Assembly (NCBI RefSeq): GCF_000767465.1
Contig: NZ_CP009291.1
Span: forward strand, 1-64,000
From: Novosphingobium pentaromativorans US6-1
GTDB lineage: Bacteria; Pseudomonadota; Alphaproteobacteria; Sphingomonadales; Sphingomonadaceae
Direction: 5' to 3'
Length of the DNA: 64,000 nt
The translations under genes were made by a program, and so were the position numbers. The notes beneath the pieces are model-generated. The model was not told where the DNA came from. It ran no database searches and saw only the letters and a program-made list of their open reading frames with translations. Of this stretch, positions 18,658-26,886 are shown in pieces; within the stretch, counting starts at the first letter, position 1; the number at the start of each line of letters is the position of its first letter.

Positions 18658-18705
18658 AGCCGGGCGTCGAACAATGAGGGTGCGCCCGACATCGACGAGG
18701 ACTGA
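18658..18705 (+). pseudogene. ParB-like gene, C-terminal remnant
   Basis: Immediately after the IS21 right end an open stretch reads S-R-A-S-N-N-E-G-A-P-D-I-D-E-D and stops at 18703-18705. It is followed 18 bp later by a strong terminator. An acidic tail just before a terminator, together with the ParB start on the other side of the IS, suggests this is the end of the same gene. The sequence is too short to prove homology. Confidence 0.5.
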
Positions 18706-18723
18706 GTTCCTTCCGCATATGAC

Positions 18724-18760
18724 AAGGCTCCGATGGTTCGCGCCGTCGGGGCCTTTTTTT
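18724..18760 (+). terminator. Rho-independent terminator after the parB remnant
   Basis: AAGGCTCCGA (18724-18733) pairs with TCGGGGCCTT (18746-18755) with one G-U pair and a 12-base loop, followed by a run of T to 18760. It points in the plus direction and would end parB transcription. Confidence 0.8.
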
Positions 18761-18822
18761 GTGCTCGCTGGCGTGAACGGCGGGGCGGGGCATCGAGCCC
18801 ACACCCCGCCGCGGTTGAAGTG

Positions 18823-19053
18823 TCAGGCGGGGGAGAGCCGCTTGAGAGCATCGTCGATTCCGATGGTGACCGATGCGCGGATGAGCTGCTTCAGTTGCGC
18901 AGGTTCGATCGTCTCGGCTCCGCATTCGAGAAGAACCTTGCCCAGTTCGGCGGCAGCTTCATCACGGAGCTTGGCCTCCTGTGCATCGAGTTCTTCGCGC
19001 TGTTCACGCAGTTTCTTGAGCGCATTGCGCGCCCTCGGTTTGGACCTGGCCAT
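18823..19053 (-). CDS. Small coiled-coil plasmid protein (DUF6437-like)
   Basis: A 76-residue protein with a basic N-terminus (MARSKPRARNALKKL) and a long charged helix (REQREELDAQEAKLRDEAAAEL), ending IRASVTIGIDDALKRLSPA. It looks like the small conserved family, DUF6437 as I recall, that is frequent next to mobilisation genes on sphingomonad plasmids. The start at 19053 has AAAGGA about 9 bases upstream; the frame is open further 5' without support. Function unknown. Confidence 0.65.
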   Translation of the reverse strand: MARSKPRARNALKKLREQREELDAQEAKLRDEAAAELGKVLLECGAETIEPAQLKQLIRASVTIGIDDALKRLSPA

Positions 19054-19240
19054 GAGATTGTCCTTTCGCTGGCCGTTGGTCCCCTCCACGCGTGACAGTG
19101 CCAGCATGGGGCCATGTAGGAAAACGGTTTTTGCCGCGATGCCAGTGCTTTTCATGCTGACGTTGGAGAGGTCTCTCTCGCAGAAAGTCCAAGTGTGATG
19201 CGGGCTTTGGGGCCGCGTCAAGGACGACGGGGCCCCACCA

Positions 19241-19266
19241 TTTTTACCGGGCAAGCCCGGCAAAAA
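19241..19266. terminator. Symmetrical hairpin, possible bidirectional terminator
   Basis: TTTTTACCGGGC-AA-GCCCGGCAAAAA: a 6-bp GC stem with a T run on one side and an A run on the other, so it could stop transcription both ways. It lies between the minus-strand DUF6437-like gene (19053) and the plus-strand gene at 19380. The rest of 19054-19379 has only short GC palindromes (for example CCGCGC-TAT-GCGCGG near 19293-19310) and no gene. Confidence 0.6.
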
Positions 19267-19341
19267 TCGTTTCCCCCATCGCCGCTTCGCGGCCGCGCTA
19301 TGCGCGGTCCCTGACCCGGCCCGTCACCCACATCCTCGCAG

Positions 19342-19371
19342 CTCCTGATGCGACGCATCGAACATCAGGAG
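19342..19371 (+). promoter_or_regulatory. Hairpin covering the ribosome-binding site of the next gene
   Basis: CTCCTGATG (19342-19350) is perfectly complementary to CATCAGGAG (19363-19371), with a 12-base loop. The right arm contains most of the AGGAGG that serves the ATG at 19380. In mRNA this would hide the Shine-Dalgarno and hold down translation until melted or bound. A similar layout occurs before the gene at 20355. Confidence 0.55.
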
Positions 19372-19379
19372 GAAAGATC

Positions 19380-19616
19380 ATGTACGCTTCACTGAATATC
19401 GCGCAGGGTTCATTCCAGGCAGATCAGGCAGCTTTCGTTGCTGCACTCGACAAGGCTCATGCCCGGTCCCTTCACAGCTACTTCACCCAATATGTCCTGA
19501 CCGATGGTGAGACAGGTTACATCGCGGTCGATGAGGGCGATTACGGCGCACTGCCCAAGTCCATGCTGGACCGGGTCATCGACACTGTGCCCGGAAAGCT
19601 GAGCGATGAATTCTGA
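19380..19616 (+). CDS. Small conserved-looking protein of unknown function
   Basis: A 78-residue acidic, soluble protein (MYASLNIAQGSFQADQAAFV...) with no membrane segment. A near-perfect AGGAGG lies 8 bases upstream, and a strong terminator follows 10 bases after the stop, so it is a single-gene transcript. The Shine-Dalgarno is inside a hairpin (19342-19371). Its place next to relaxosome genes suggests a plasmid transfer or maintenance role, but no domain is recognised. Confidence 0.65.
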   Translation: MYASLNIAQGSFQADQAAFVAALDKAHARSLHSYFTQYVLTDGETGYIAVDEGDYGALPKSMLDRVIDTVPGKLSDEF

Positions 19617-19626
19617 GGCTACACAC

Positions 19627-19664
19627 AAGGAGGAAGTCCGTCAGGGCTTCCTCCTTTCTTTTTG
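19627..19664 (+). terminator. Rho-independent terminator
   Basis: AAGGAGGAAG (19627-19636) and CTTCCTCCTT (19647-19656) form a perfect 10-bp stem with a 10-base loop, followed by TCTTTTT. It ends the plus-strand gene at 19380. Confidence 0.85.
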
Positions 19665-19718
19665 CTCGGGTCCCGTATTGTCGCTCCCGTAGGTTTCGCG
19701 CGAGCATTCCCTGCAGCA

Positions 19719-19913
19719 TCAGCCCTCGGCGTCCGACGCATCGAATATCTCGAGCCGATCGGGCATGTCGAGTACCTTCATGGCCGCTGCTGAAATGGCT
19801 TCTGCCTTCGTCGGAAAGGCTTCTGCCGAACTGATCGACACGCCGCTCGAATAGGTCACGGTTGCCTGGAAACCATTGCCTTTGGGTGTCGCGCTCAGTG
19901 TTACGTCCGCCAT
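19719..19913 (-). CDS. Small protein of unknown function
   Basis: A 64-residue protein (MADVTLSATPKGNGFQATVTYSSG...). The first half alternates as in a short beta-sheet and the second half is helical (AEAISAAAMKVLDM). The start at 19913 is preferred because GGGAG lies 8-12 bases upstream; another ATG at 19919 is too close to that site. It is transcribed away from the traD region. It resembles small DUF-type proteins of plasmids, but I cannot name the family. Confidence 0.5.
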   Translation of the reverse strand: MADVTLSATPKGNGFQATVTYSSGVSISSAEAFPTKAEAISAAAMKVLDMPDRLEIFDASDAEG

Positions 19914-19949
19914 ATCCATGCTCCCGGTGGGATGCCCGCGACACCATTC

Positions 19950-20354
19950 TTCCTGCCGGCGGACTCGATCGATCTTTAACACAATCGGCAATCGAGCGGC
20001 ATCGTCTTCATCCCTTGGTCTTGGGACTTCAAAACCGCCGATCCCGTGCTGGTCATAACACTGGAACCTACCCTCTAAGCTGGGGACGGAAGAGCACACC
20101 GTACGCGACAAATCGCAGGCGGTAGGCAGTAAAAAAGATAGTAAAGACAGTGTGTTGATGGATTTTTGCAAAAATGGCTGCTTCTCAACCAGAAATGAAT
20201 GGTCGCCAATTCGCCAATCGGATTTGATTGAAGGCAGCCAGAAATGGCGTATTCCTGCGCATCTCGCATGTTCTTGACATGTTCTCGTTTCTGATTTAGA
20301 CAATAACCGCCTTTCGCAGTGCGTTCCGGGCTCCTGACCACAAGGAGTCCGTGC
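19950..20354. other. Intergenic region, candidate oriT and leader of the relaxosome operon
   Basis: About 400 bp without a gene, noticeably richer in A and T than its surroundings (20120-20310). It contains a perfect palindrome ATTTTTGCAAAAAT (about 20161-20174), a tandem pair CGCCAATT/CGCCAATC (about 20203-20218) and two ATGTTCT repeats near 20268-20285. It lies directly upstream of the ribbon-helix-helix, traD and traI genes, where MobF plasmids often have oriT. A possible promoter is TTGACA (20274-20279), 17 bp, TAGACA (20297-20302). No nic sequence was recognised, so this is positional inference. Confidence 0.35.
20328..20350 (+). promoter_or_regulatory. Ribosome-binding-site hairpin before the ribbon-helix-helix gene
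   Basis: GGGCTCCT (20328-20335) pairs with AGGAGTCC (20343-20350) with one G-U pair and a 7-base loop. The AGGAG in the right arm is the Shine-Dalgarno for the ATG at 20355. It suggests translational restraint of the relaxosome/coupling operon. Confidence 0.5.
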
Positions 20355-20687
20355 ATGACACGGCCAAAATCTCTCCAGGTACATGTCACCGTCGAGCTCG
20401 CTGAGCGGGTTCGTGCTGCAGCCAAGCGGCGCGATATCAGCGTCAGCGAATGGATCCGGTCGCTGCTTTCGCAGGCATGCGAAAACGACGATCTTGCATC
20501 GAAGCTCGAGACATCGGTCGACCGTGTCAGCCGCCAATCGGTGTTCACGATGGTCGGCGTCGATGCCCTTCTCGCAGGGCATGCCGATCACGGTCTGCGT
20601 GAGCGAGCCCATCAAGCCTACGCGCGCAAATGCAAGGAACTGGGGCTCACCGCAAATGCCGGCGAGGGAGGTTCCGATGAAGCGTAA
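20355..20687 (+). CDS. Ribbon-helix-helix relaxosome accessory protein
   Basis: A 110-residue protein. The N-terminal 45 residues fit a ribbon-helix-helix DNA-binding fold (SLQVHVTVELAERVRAAAKRRDISVSEWIRSLL), and the rest is a charged helical segment that may contact TraD. The start at 20355 has AGGAG 8 bases upstream; the longer frame from 20319 is unsupported. It overlaps traD (start 20677). Small RHH proteins encoded next to coupling-protein genes usually bind oriT and help the relaxase nick or regulate the operon; that role is inferred from position. Confidence 0.7.
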   Translation: MTRPKSLQVHVTVELAERVRAAAKRRDISVSEWIRSLLSQACENDDLASKLETSVDRVSRQSVFTMVGVDALLAGHADHGLRERAHQAYARKCKELGLTANAGEGGSDEA

Positions 20688-23061
20688 CCTCGTCAACTTC
20701 ACGCGCGGAAGTCAGCTGCTCGGACACTTCAGCTTCATGTTTGCAGCAGGTCTCAAGGGGCCGCTGATCATCGCCGCCATCGGCATTTCCTGGACTAGCT
20801 GGTGGACCATTTCGGCAGGGCTGAGCGATCACGAAGCCTACCTCGTCTGGATGCGAATTTATGCTGCCATCTACGGCTTCATGGAGTTCGATCCGGCCAA
20901 ACAGGTCGCACTCGAAACGGGGTTCGGAGGAACCGTCCAGATCCCCATCATTATGCTCGATGCCTATCCGCCGGTGATCCGTGCGTGGGATCATCTGCTC
21001 GACTTGCTGGGCGATGCTCTGGTGCGTTCGGCCTTGCTTCTCGTGCCGGCGTTCGTGCTGTTCTACTGGTTCGCAGCGCGCTTCGGCAGCCGTTCAAAAG
21101 AGCGCAAGCATGAGCGCGGGGCCATGCTCGTGACACTACCGGAACTGGTCGATGAGCTGCGCGGGCACAACCAGCGCGAGCGCGCCCGAGAGCTTTCGAG
21201 CGCCATGGGTTGGAAATGGCATCTGTGTTCGCCCAAGGAACTGTCTGCGGCATTTCCATACCGGCCCTCGCATCTTGCGACGGTTGTCTATCCCTGGCGG
21301 CTTGAACAGAGTCACGCCATGCTCATCGGGACCACCGGCATGGGCAAGACAGTCGCCATGTCGGACATGATTGCCGAAGCCCGCGCCAAGGGACAGCGCT
21401 GCGTCGTATTCGACCTAACCGGCGCTTTCATCGAACACTTCTACCAGGCCGACCGGGACATCATTCTGAACCCGCTCGACGCGCGCTGTCCGCAATGGTG
21501 CCTCTTCGACGAATGCCGCACCGAAGGTGAATTCTGGGCGGCAGCGGAAGCCCTCGTACCCCATGATGGGGGCGGGGAGGCGCAGTTCTGGGTTATCGCG
21601 GCGCGTGCCCTATTCGTCGAGTTCTGCCTCAAGCTGGTGGCCGAAGGGCGGGGCACCAATGCTGCGCTTGCCCGCGAACTGATGACCGCTGATCTCTCGC
21701 GGGTCCACGCAATGATGCGAGGCACGATCGCTGATCCCCTGACTGCTCCTGAAGCCGCGCGCATGGCGGAATCGATCCGGGCAGTGTTCAACGTGAACGC
21801 CAAGGCGCTGAAGCTCCTGCCCACTTCCGGGCGCCGCTTTTCGGTCCGCGACTGGATCGAGGAGGGCGCCCATGACGACGAAGGCACTAACGCCAAAAGA
21901 AGTGGCTCGATGGTCTTCATCTCCGCGCGCTACGTCGACATGAGCGTGTGCGCGCAGTTGCTCACGCTGTGGCTCGATACGGCGATGAACACGCTGATGA
22001 CGATGCCGCGCACCAAGGACCTCAAATGCTGGTTCTTCATCGACGAGCTTGGCGCGCTTCACCGGCTCCCCGCTCTCGAGAAAGGCCTGCAGACAGCGCG
22101 CAATTTCGGCGGCGCAATCGTCACCGGCATCCATGCCTACGCCAAGCTCAAGGAGGTCTACGGTGAGAACATGGCGATGACGCTTGCATCGCTTGCCCGG
22201 ACCAAATTGATCCTCGGTACGGCAGACCGCGAGACAGCTACCTGGTGTTCCGACTTCATCGGTCATCGCCAGGTTCGCGACATGGAAGAGGGCTACACCT
22301 ATGGCTACAACAACGCTCGCGACGCCGTCAGCCTGACGCCGCGCAAGCATGTCGAGCCTTTGCTGCTGCCCGACCAGTTGATGAACCTGCCGCGCCTGTC
22401 AGGCTTCATCAAATTCCCGGACGGCTTTCCTGCAGCGCCGGTCCGTCTGAAGCCCATAGACCGGGAAAGAATCGCACATCTCTTCGTCGGCCGGGCCAAG
22501 GACCGACAGCCGATCCGACAAGTCGAAGGCAAGAGTGATGGCGGCGAGACAGCTGCCAATCCCCCAGCAAACCAGAGCGAACATCCTTCGTCGAACGATG
22601 ACGGGGCAGGCAAGCCTGTCGTCCCAAAGCAAGGTAATCTTCCGCTAGAGCCGGTAGTCGAGGCGGATGCCGAGCAATTGCGCCAGCAGGCGGCGAAACA
22701 GGATGAGAAGGACATTCCCGACGGCCCCAGGAAGCCGTCAGGCAAGTCCGGTCAGCCACGAAAATCGTCGCCCAAAGCGCACGAGACAACGCCGCGTACT
22801 TCCCGTTCGCTGCTGCCGACGAATGCGGCGCTCCGCAAAGGCGATCATGCCGATGAGAAGCAGCCATCGAATAGCGTGAAGGAGGGACGCCGAAGCGACT
22901 TGCCGCGGGCCAATCCGCCCTCGGATAAGCCGCAAGCCGTCGATCGGACAGCCCAGCGCCAGCGAGAGGCAGAAGCCCGCAAGCTCATGCTCGAAGACGG
23001 CGTTCCCGAGCAGGATCAGCCTTCGCACGAGGGTCCCGATCTCGGCGATTTCGAACTGTGA
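20677..23061 (+). CDS. traD: Type IV secretion coupling protein TraD
   Basis: A 794-residue TraD/VirD4-family ATPase that recruits the relaxase-DNA complex to the mating channel. Two N-terminal membrane segments lie near residues 28-50 and 105-130. Walker A is GTTGMGKTVAM (about 218-228), and Walker B sits within WFFIDELGALHRLPALE. The last 200 residues are hydrophilic and low complexity (QSEHPSSNDDGAG and similar), as in TraD tails that contact the relaxosome. The start at 20677 overlaps the RHH gene by 11 bp; the frame opens further 5' only as a shadow of that gene. traI follows 37 bp downstream, so they form one operon. Confidence 0.93.
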   Translation: MKRNLVNFTRGSQLLGHFSFMFAAGLKGPLIIAAIGISWTSWWTISAGLSDHEAYLVWMRIYAAIYGFMEFDPAKQVALETGFGGTVQIPIIMLDAYPPVIRAWDHLLDLLGDALVRSALLLVPAFVLFYWFAARFGSRSKERKHERGAMLVTLPELVDELRGHNQRERARELSSAMGWKWHLCSPKELSAAFPYRPSHLATVVYPWRLEQSHAMLIGTTGMGKTVAMSDMIAEARAKGQRCVVFDLTGAFIEHFYQADRDIILNPLDARCPQWCLFDECRTEGEFWAAAEALVPHDGGGEAQFWVIAARALFVEFCLKLVAEGRGTNAALARELMTADLSRVHAMMRGTIADPLTAPEAARMAESIRAVFNVNAKALKLLPTSGRRFSVRDWIEEGAHDDEGTNAKRSGSMVFISARYVDMSVCAQLLTLWLDTAMNTLMTMPRTKDLKCWFFIDELGALHRLPALEKGLQTARNFGGAIVTGIHAYAKLKEVYGENMAMTLASLARTKLILGTADRETATWCSDFIGHRQVRDMEEGYTYGYNNARDAVSLTPRKHVEPLLLPDQLMNLPRLSGFIKFPDGFPAAPVRLKPIDRERIAHLFVGRAKDRQPIRQVEGKSDGGETAANPPANQSEHPSSNDDGAGKPVVPKQGNLPLEPVVEADAEQLRQQAAKQDEKDIPDGPRKPSGKSGQPRKSSPKAHETTPRTSRSLLPTNAALRKGDHADEKQPSNSVKEGRRSDLPRANPPSDKPQAVDRTAQRQREAEARKLMLEDGVPEQDQPSHEGPDLGDFEL

Positions 23062-23098
23062 CGCACGAGGCAGACGCCGCCGGGCGGAGTGACGCCTG

Positions 23099-26035
23099 AT
23101 GCTCTCTGTAGCCAATGTCCGCACTGCTGGCGGCGCTGCCAACTATTTTGCCGCTGACAATTACTATACCCGCGCCGATGCCGAGAGATCTGGTCAATGG
23201 CTTGGTAGAGGCGCGGAGACGCTTGGATTGCGAGGCGTTATCGAAGCCTCGCAGTTCGAGGCCGTGCTCAAGGGCATGCTGCCCGATGGCAGCCGTGTCG
23301 GGAGCGACAACAGGGCGCATCGCGCCGGCACCGACCTCACATTCTCGATGCCCAAGAGCTGGTCCATCCTTGCCCTTGTCGGCGGCGACAGGCGTATCCT
23401 CGATGCCTATGGCGCTGCCGTCCGCGAGACTCTGGCCTGGGCTGAGAAGAATCTCGCCGAAACCCGCATGGAGGTCCGAGGCAAGGAACGGGTGGTCGCG
23501 ACGCGTAATCTCGTGATCGGGCTTTTCCAGCACGATACGAACCGCAATCAGGAGCCCAACGCGCACTTTCACGCCGTGGTTGCCAATGTAACCCAGGGGC
23601 CCGATGGCAAATGGCGAGCGCTGAGAAATGACAAGATTTGGGAGCACAACACGCTGCTCAATGCCATGACCATGGCGCGCTTCCGCTTGGCCGTAGAAAA
23701 GCTCGGCTACCAGGTTGGGGAATACGGCAAGCATGGCAATTTCGAAGCGGTGGGCGTTCCCAAACCCGTGCGTGATGCCTTCAGTTCGCGCCGCGCCGAG
23801 ATCCTCGACAAGCTTTCGACGATGGAAGGCAAGGGCCTCGCGGCGCGCAATGCGGCCAATCTGATGACCCGGGCGGACAAAGGGCCGGTGGCAGACCGCC
23901 AGGCTCTCGTGGACCAATGGCGCGAGGCAGCAGCACAGTTGGGCGTTGATCCGAGGCTTGTCATTTCAAAGGCCAATGCACGGGCCACCACCGACATTGG
24001 CTCCGTCTCCGGAATTGGAAATTCGGTCCGATCGATCGGTCAGCGGGCGCGCCTTTTGGCTGCGACCTTCGCGGAGCATCTGGGGCTACGTCAGGGCGAC
24101 CCGCTTGTGCCTCGCGACATGGAGCGCCGGACGCCCGAACAGATCGCCGCCGTTCATGCGGTCGCATCGGCAATCCGGCATTTGGGCGAGCGCGAGGCGG
24201 CGTTCTCGCGGACTGAGATATATCGCTCAGCGCTAGGCTTTGCCTTGCCCACCACGCTCCCCGACATCGAACACCGCGTCGACCAGTTGCTGCGCCAGGG
24301 CCACCTGCAAAAAGGCAAGGGTGCAGATCGCAATCTTGTCACGACCCGCGATGCGATCGGGCTCGAACAGCGCATCATCGCCGCCGTCGAAACCGGACGT
24401 GGCCATGGGTCTGCCGTGGTCGAAGCTGATGTGGCCGGAGAGCGGCTACAGGCGCTCTCTCAGCTCAAATATGGCCTGACCTTGAACCCTGGCCAGGAAG
24501 GGGCAGGGCGCCTGCTTCTCGCCTCGCACAACCGGATTGTCGCCATTCAGGGTGTGGCGGGCGCCGGCAAGAGTACCGTCCTCAAACCTGTGGCGGACAT
24601 CTTGCGCGAGGAAGGCAGGTCCGTGCTCGGGCTCGCAGTCCAAAACACGCTCGTGCAGATGCTTGAACGTGACACCGGCATTCCCTCGATGACGGTCGCG
24701 CGCTTTCTACGCCAACATCAGGGCCTTCTGGAAGGAGCAGACCAGGCGAGGCTTGCCGAAGCTCGCGCGTCTCTCCGCGGTACCACGGTGCTACTCGACG
24801 AAGCCTCGATGGTCGGCAATGCCGACAAGGAAAAGCTGGTGCGCCTCGCCAACCTGCTTCAGCTCGACCGCTTCGCCAGCATAGGGGACAGGAAGCAATT
24901 GGGCGCTGTCGATGCGGGCAAACCCTTCGACGTCATGCAGAAGGCAGGCGTCGAAACCGCCACCATGAACACCAATCTCCGGGCCCGCGATAAGGCGTTG
25001 CGCGACGCTCAATATGCAGCGCAGGGCGGAAATATCGACGAGGCCTTGCGACATCTTGGCCCGCATGTTGTCGCGTCGGGCAATACAGCTGCCGTTGACG
25101 CCGCGGCGGCCTGGCTATCGCTTTCGCCTGCAGAGCGGGAGGTGACCGCGATTTATGCTTCGGGTCGCAACTTGCGCGGACAGGTGAATGAAGCAGTCCA
25201 AATCGGGCTCAAGGCCAATGGCGAATTGGGACCGGGTTCGTTGGGTCTCACTGTGCTGTCGCGCGTCAACCTTACGCGTGAGGAAATGCGCTATTCGCGC
25301 AGCTATGCAGCCGGCATGGTGCTCGAAGTCGACCGCCGGCAAAGGGGGCAGGGGCTACAGAAAGGCCGCTATGAAGTGGTCGAAACCGATCCAACCCGCG
25401 AACACGTGATGCTACAGAACGAGCGGGGCAAGCGCTTTGAATTCCGGCCGGGCCAGATGCGACCGCAAGGTGAGCAGGATCCGCTACGTCTGTTTGAGGT
25501 TCGCCCACTAGAAATCCACGATGGTGACCGCATTCGCTGGACGGCGACGGATCACAAGCGCGGACTGCTCAACGCCGATCAGGCGCGCATCGTGGCGGTT
25601 GATGCCAAGGGCGTCACGGTGAAGACCTCGCTTGGCGCCGAACACCGGCTGGGGCTGAGCGACCCCATGCTCGAGCGTCTTGATCTCGCTTACGCGCTCA
25701 ACGCGCACATGGCGCAGGGCCTGACCTCCAACCGCGGGATTGCCGTCATGGACAGCCGCGAACGCAATCTTGCCAACCAGCAGACATTTCTCGTGACGAT
25801 AACCCGCCTGCGCGATGGTCTGACCCTGTTTGTCGACAATGCGGGCAAGCTCGAAGCAGCTGTTGAGCGCAATCCGGGAATGAAACGCTCGGCTCTCGAG
25901 ACAGTCAATCAGCTGCGCGATGCGGCAGCAATGGGCCAGGCGAAGGGCAAGGCGTCTGATCGTTCGCAAGAACCGGCTCGCGAGCCGCCCGAACTCGATC
26001 GCTCGATCACCAAGCCCTTCGAAATCGGGATCTGA
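23099..26035 (+). CDS. traI: MobF-family conjugative relaxase-helicase TraI
   Basis: A 978-residue relaxase with an N-terminal TrwC-type domain. It has the catalytic tyrosine pair Y22-Y23 (DNYYTRAD) and the metal-binding histidine cluster (NAHFHAVVAN near residue 156). From about residue 470 it has a RecD-like superfamily 1 helicase with Walker A GVAGAGKSTVL (about 484-494), the DEASMV box (about 565) and late helicase motifs (AYALNAHMAQGLTSNRGI near 865). It nicks oriT, stays bound to the 5' end and unwinds the plasmid for transfer. It is shorter than F TraI (about 1750 residues), as is usual for alphaproteobacterial relatives. A GGAG sits 10 bases before the ATG. Confidence 0.93.
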   Translation: MLSVANVRTAGGAANYFAADNYYTRADAERSGQWLGRGAETLGLRGVIEASQFEAVLKGMLPDGSRVGSDNRAHRAGTDLTFSMPKSWSILALVGGDRRILDAYGAAVRETLAWAEKNLAETRMEVRGKERVVATRNLVIGLFQHDTNRNQEPNAHFHAVVANVTQGPDGKWRALRNDKIWEHNTLLNAMTMARFRLAVEKLGYQVGEYGKHGNFEAVGVPKPVRDAFSSRRAEILDKLSTMEGKGLAARNAANLMTRADKGPVADRQALVDQWREAAAQLGVDPRLVISKANARATTDIGSVSGIGNSVRSIGQRARLLAATFAEHLGLRQGDPLVPRDMERRTPEQIAAVHAVASAIRHLGEREAAFSRTEIYRSALGFALPTTLPDIEHRVDQLLRQGHLQKGKGADRNLVTTRDAIGLEQRIIAAVETGRGHGSAVVEADVAGERLQALSQLKYGLTLNPGQEGAGRLLLASHNRIVAIQGVAGAGKSTVLKPVADILREEGRSVLGLAVQNTLVQMLERDTGIPSMTVARFLRQHQGLLEGADQARLAEARASLRGTTVLLDEASMVGNADKEKLVRLANLLQLDRFASIGDRKQLGAVDAGKPFDVMQKAGVETATMNTNLRARDKALRDAQYAAQGGNIDEALRHLGPHVVASGNTAAVDAAAAWLSLSPAEREVTAIYASGRNLRGQVNEAVQIGLKANGELGPGSLGLTVLSRVNLTREEMRYSRSYAAGMVLEVDRRQRGQGLQKGRYEVVETDPTREHVMLQNERGKRFEFRPGQMRPQGEQDPLRLFEVRPLEIHDGDRIRWTATDHKRGLLNADQARIVAVDAKGVTVKTSLGAEHRLGLSDPMLERLDLAYALNAHMAQGLTSNRGIAVMDSRERNLANQQTFLVTITRLRDGLTLFVDNAGKLEAAVERNPGMKRSALETVNQLRDAAAMGQAKGKASDRSQEPAREPPELDRSITKPFEIGI

Positions 26036-26107
26036 CACAGCGCCTATCCGCATGGGTGCATATGGCACCGGTTGACTGTTAGTTCTGTTTTTGTTCTCAT
26101 GGTGACC

Positions 26108-26347
26108 ATGTCCCGAATCGCCGATGAAATCCTGTTCACGCATATCGAAGTCGCGCTTGCGGTTGCGTCTGAAGCAACGCTTGTCGGGCTCGGCGCTGAC
26201 GATCCGCGAACCCAGCGCAATGCTCGTCTCGATCTCGCGCGCCATCTGGTCGAACGCATGCAGGGCTTGGAGATTGAAGGTGGGACGAATGCAGGCAGGA
26301 GCTCTCAGCGCACTCTCTTTCCGGGCGATCTATCGCCGATAGGCTAA
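26108..26347 (+). CDS. Small protein of unknown function downstream of traI
   Basis: A 79-residue, largely helical protein (MSRIADEILFTHIEVALAVASEATLVGL...), perhaps continuing the traI transcript 72 bp downstream. The start at 26108 is the first ATG with any upstream purine stretch; 26072 is an alternative. The gap before it contains a short palindrome GGTGC-ATATG-GCACC (26055-26069). No domain is recognised. Moderate coding confidence. Confidence 0.45.
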   Translation: MSRIADEILFTHIEVALAVASEATLVGLGADDPRTQRNARLDLARHLVERMQGLEIEGGTNAGRSSQRTLFPGDLSPIG

Positions 26348-26380
26348 CCGTTGTTGAAACTTGGCTGAGGCCGTTCTGGT

Positions 26381-26578
26381 TTATTGAAGCTGGTTCGGGC
26401 CATCCTTGCCCATCAGCTCCGCTACGCGTTGGGCGATGGCTTTCCAAGTGGCGATGCCCGCCTCGTCCCGTGCCAGTGCGAGCACGCCGATCTGCTCGGC
26501 AACATGAAGCGGTGCATTTTCACCGTGGGTCTTCAGGACCTGGTCGGCACAAGCCCAGAGTTCCCAATCGCTCAGCAT
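26381..26578 (-). CDS. DUF6961-like small protein
   Basis: A 65-residue protein beginning MLSDWELWACADQVLKTHGENAP, with a helix-rich pattern that I recognise as the DUF6961 family of sphingomonads. The ATG at 26578 overlaps the stop of the upstream gene (ATGA). It is the last gene of a minus-strand operon led by the S24 regulator. Function unknown; the co-regulation suggests a stress- or SOS-linked role. Confidence 0.7.
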   Translation of the reverse strand: MLSDWELWACADQVLKTHGENAPLHVAEQIGVLALARDEAGIATWKAIAQRVAELMGKDGPNQLQ

Positions 26579-26886
26579 CAGCCGAGACGTCCAACAAGGC
26601 CGAGGAAAAACGCGATCAAACCATAGCCCACGACACTACTGGCGAGGAGCAGTTCAATATTGAAATTGGAGCGAGGAGGGCGGAGTTGTCCTGCTGGCCA
26701 GATCTGATCGCAGATGAGCTCGTTGAACCCGGCGCGGCGTCCGCAGACTTCCACTTCGCATCCGAGCAACCGGCGTGCTCCACGCCCGGTGTCGAGCTCC
26801 CACACTCCGCCGCCCGAATGCAGTTCAAGTCCGAAGGGGCCTTCGGCAAGAAGGCCTGTCAGACAGAGTTCCGGGCCTAGCGGCAT
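26578..26886 (-). CDS. DUF5818-like protein with C-terminal membrane helix
   Basis: A 102-residue protein. The first 70 residues match the short beta-rich DUF5818 pattern (LTGLLAEGPFGLELHSGGGVWELD, then RRLLGCEVEVCGRRAGFNEL). The end carries a probable membrane helix (LLLASSVVGYGLIAFFLGLV). Its ATG at 26886 overlaps the stop of the upstream nuclease-like gene by 10 bp, and its own stop overlaps the next gene. The longer upstream frame is a shadow. Function unknown. Confidence 0.65.
   Translation of the reverse strand: MPLGPELCLTGLLAEGPFGLELHSGGGVWELDTGRGARRLLGCEVEVCGRRAGFNELICDQIWPAGQLRPPRSNFNIELLLASSVVGYGLIAFFLGLVGRLG

Larger units (their letters stand above)
16158..18658 (-). mobile_element. 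IS21-family insertion sequence
   Basis: About 2.5 kb. The left end TGTCAACGGCGGAGCAAAAG (16158) and the inverted right end TGAGAACGGCGGAGCAATAT (18658) continue as related subterminal repeats (CGGCCA...GCGGCGG). Inside are istA and istB on the minus strand, overlapping by 4 bp. The bases next to the two ends do not form a target duplication (ACG on the left, GCC on the right), which fits an insertion followed by adjacent deletion. Confidence 0.85.

Noticed and set aside
16150..18670. Target site duplication for IS21
   Set aside because: The bases flanking the two ends do not match; deletion next to the element is the simpler reading.
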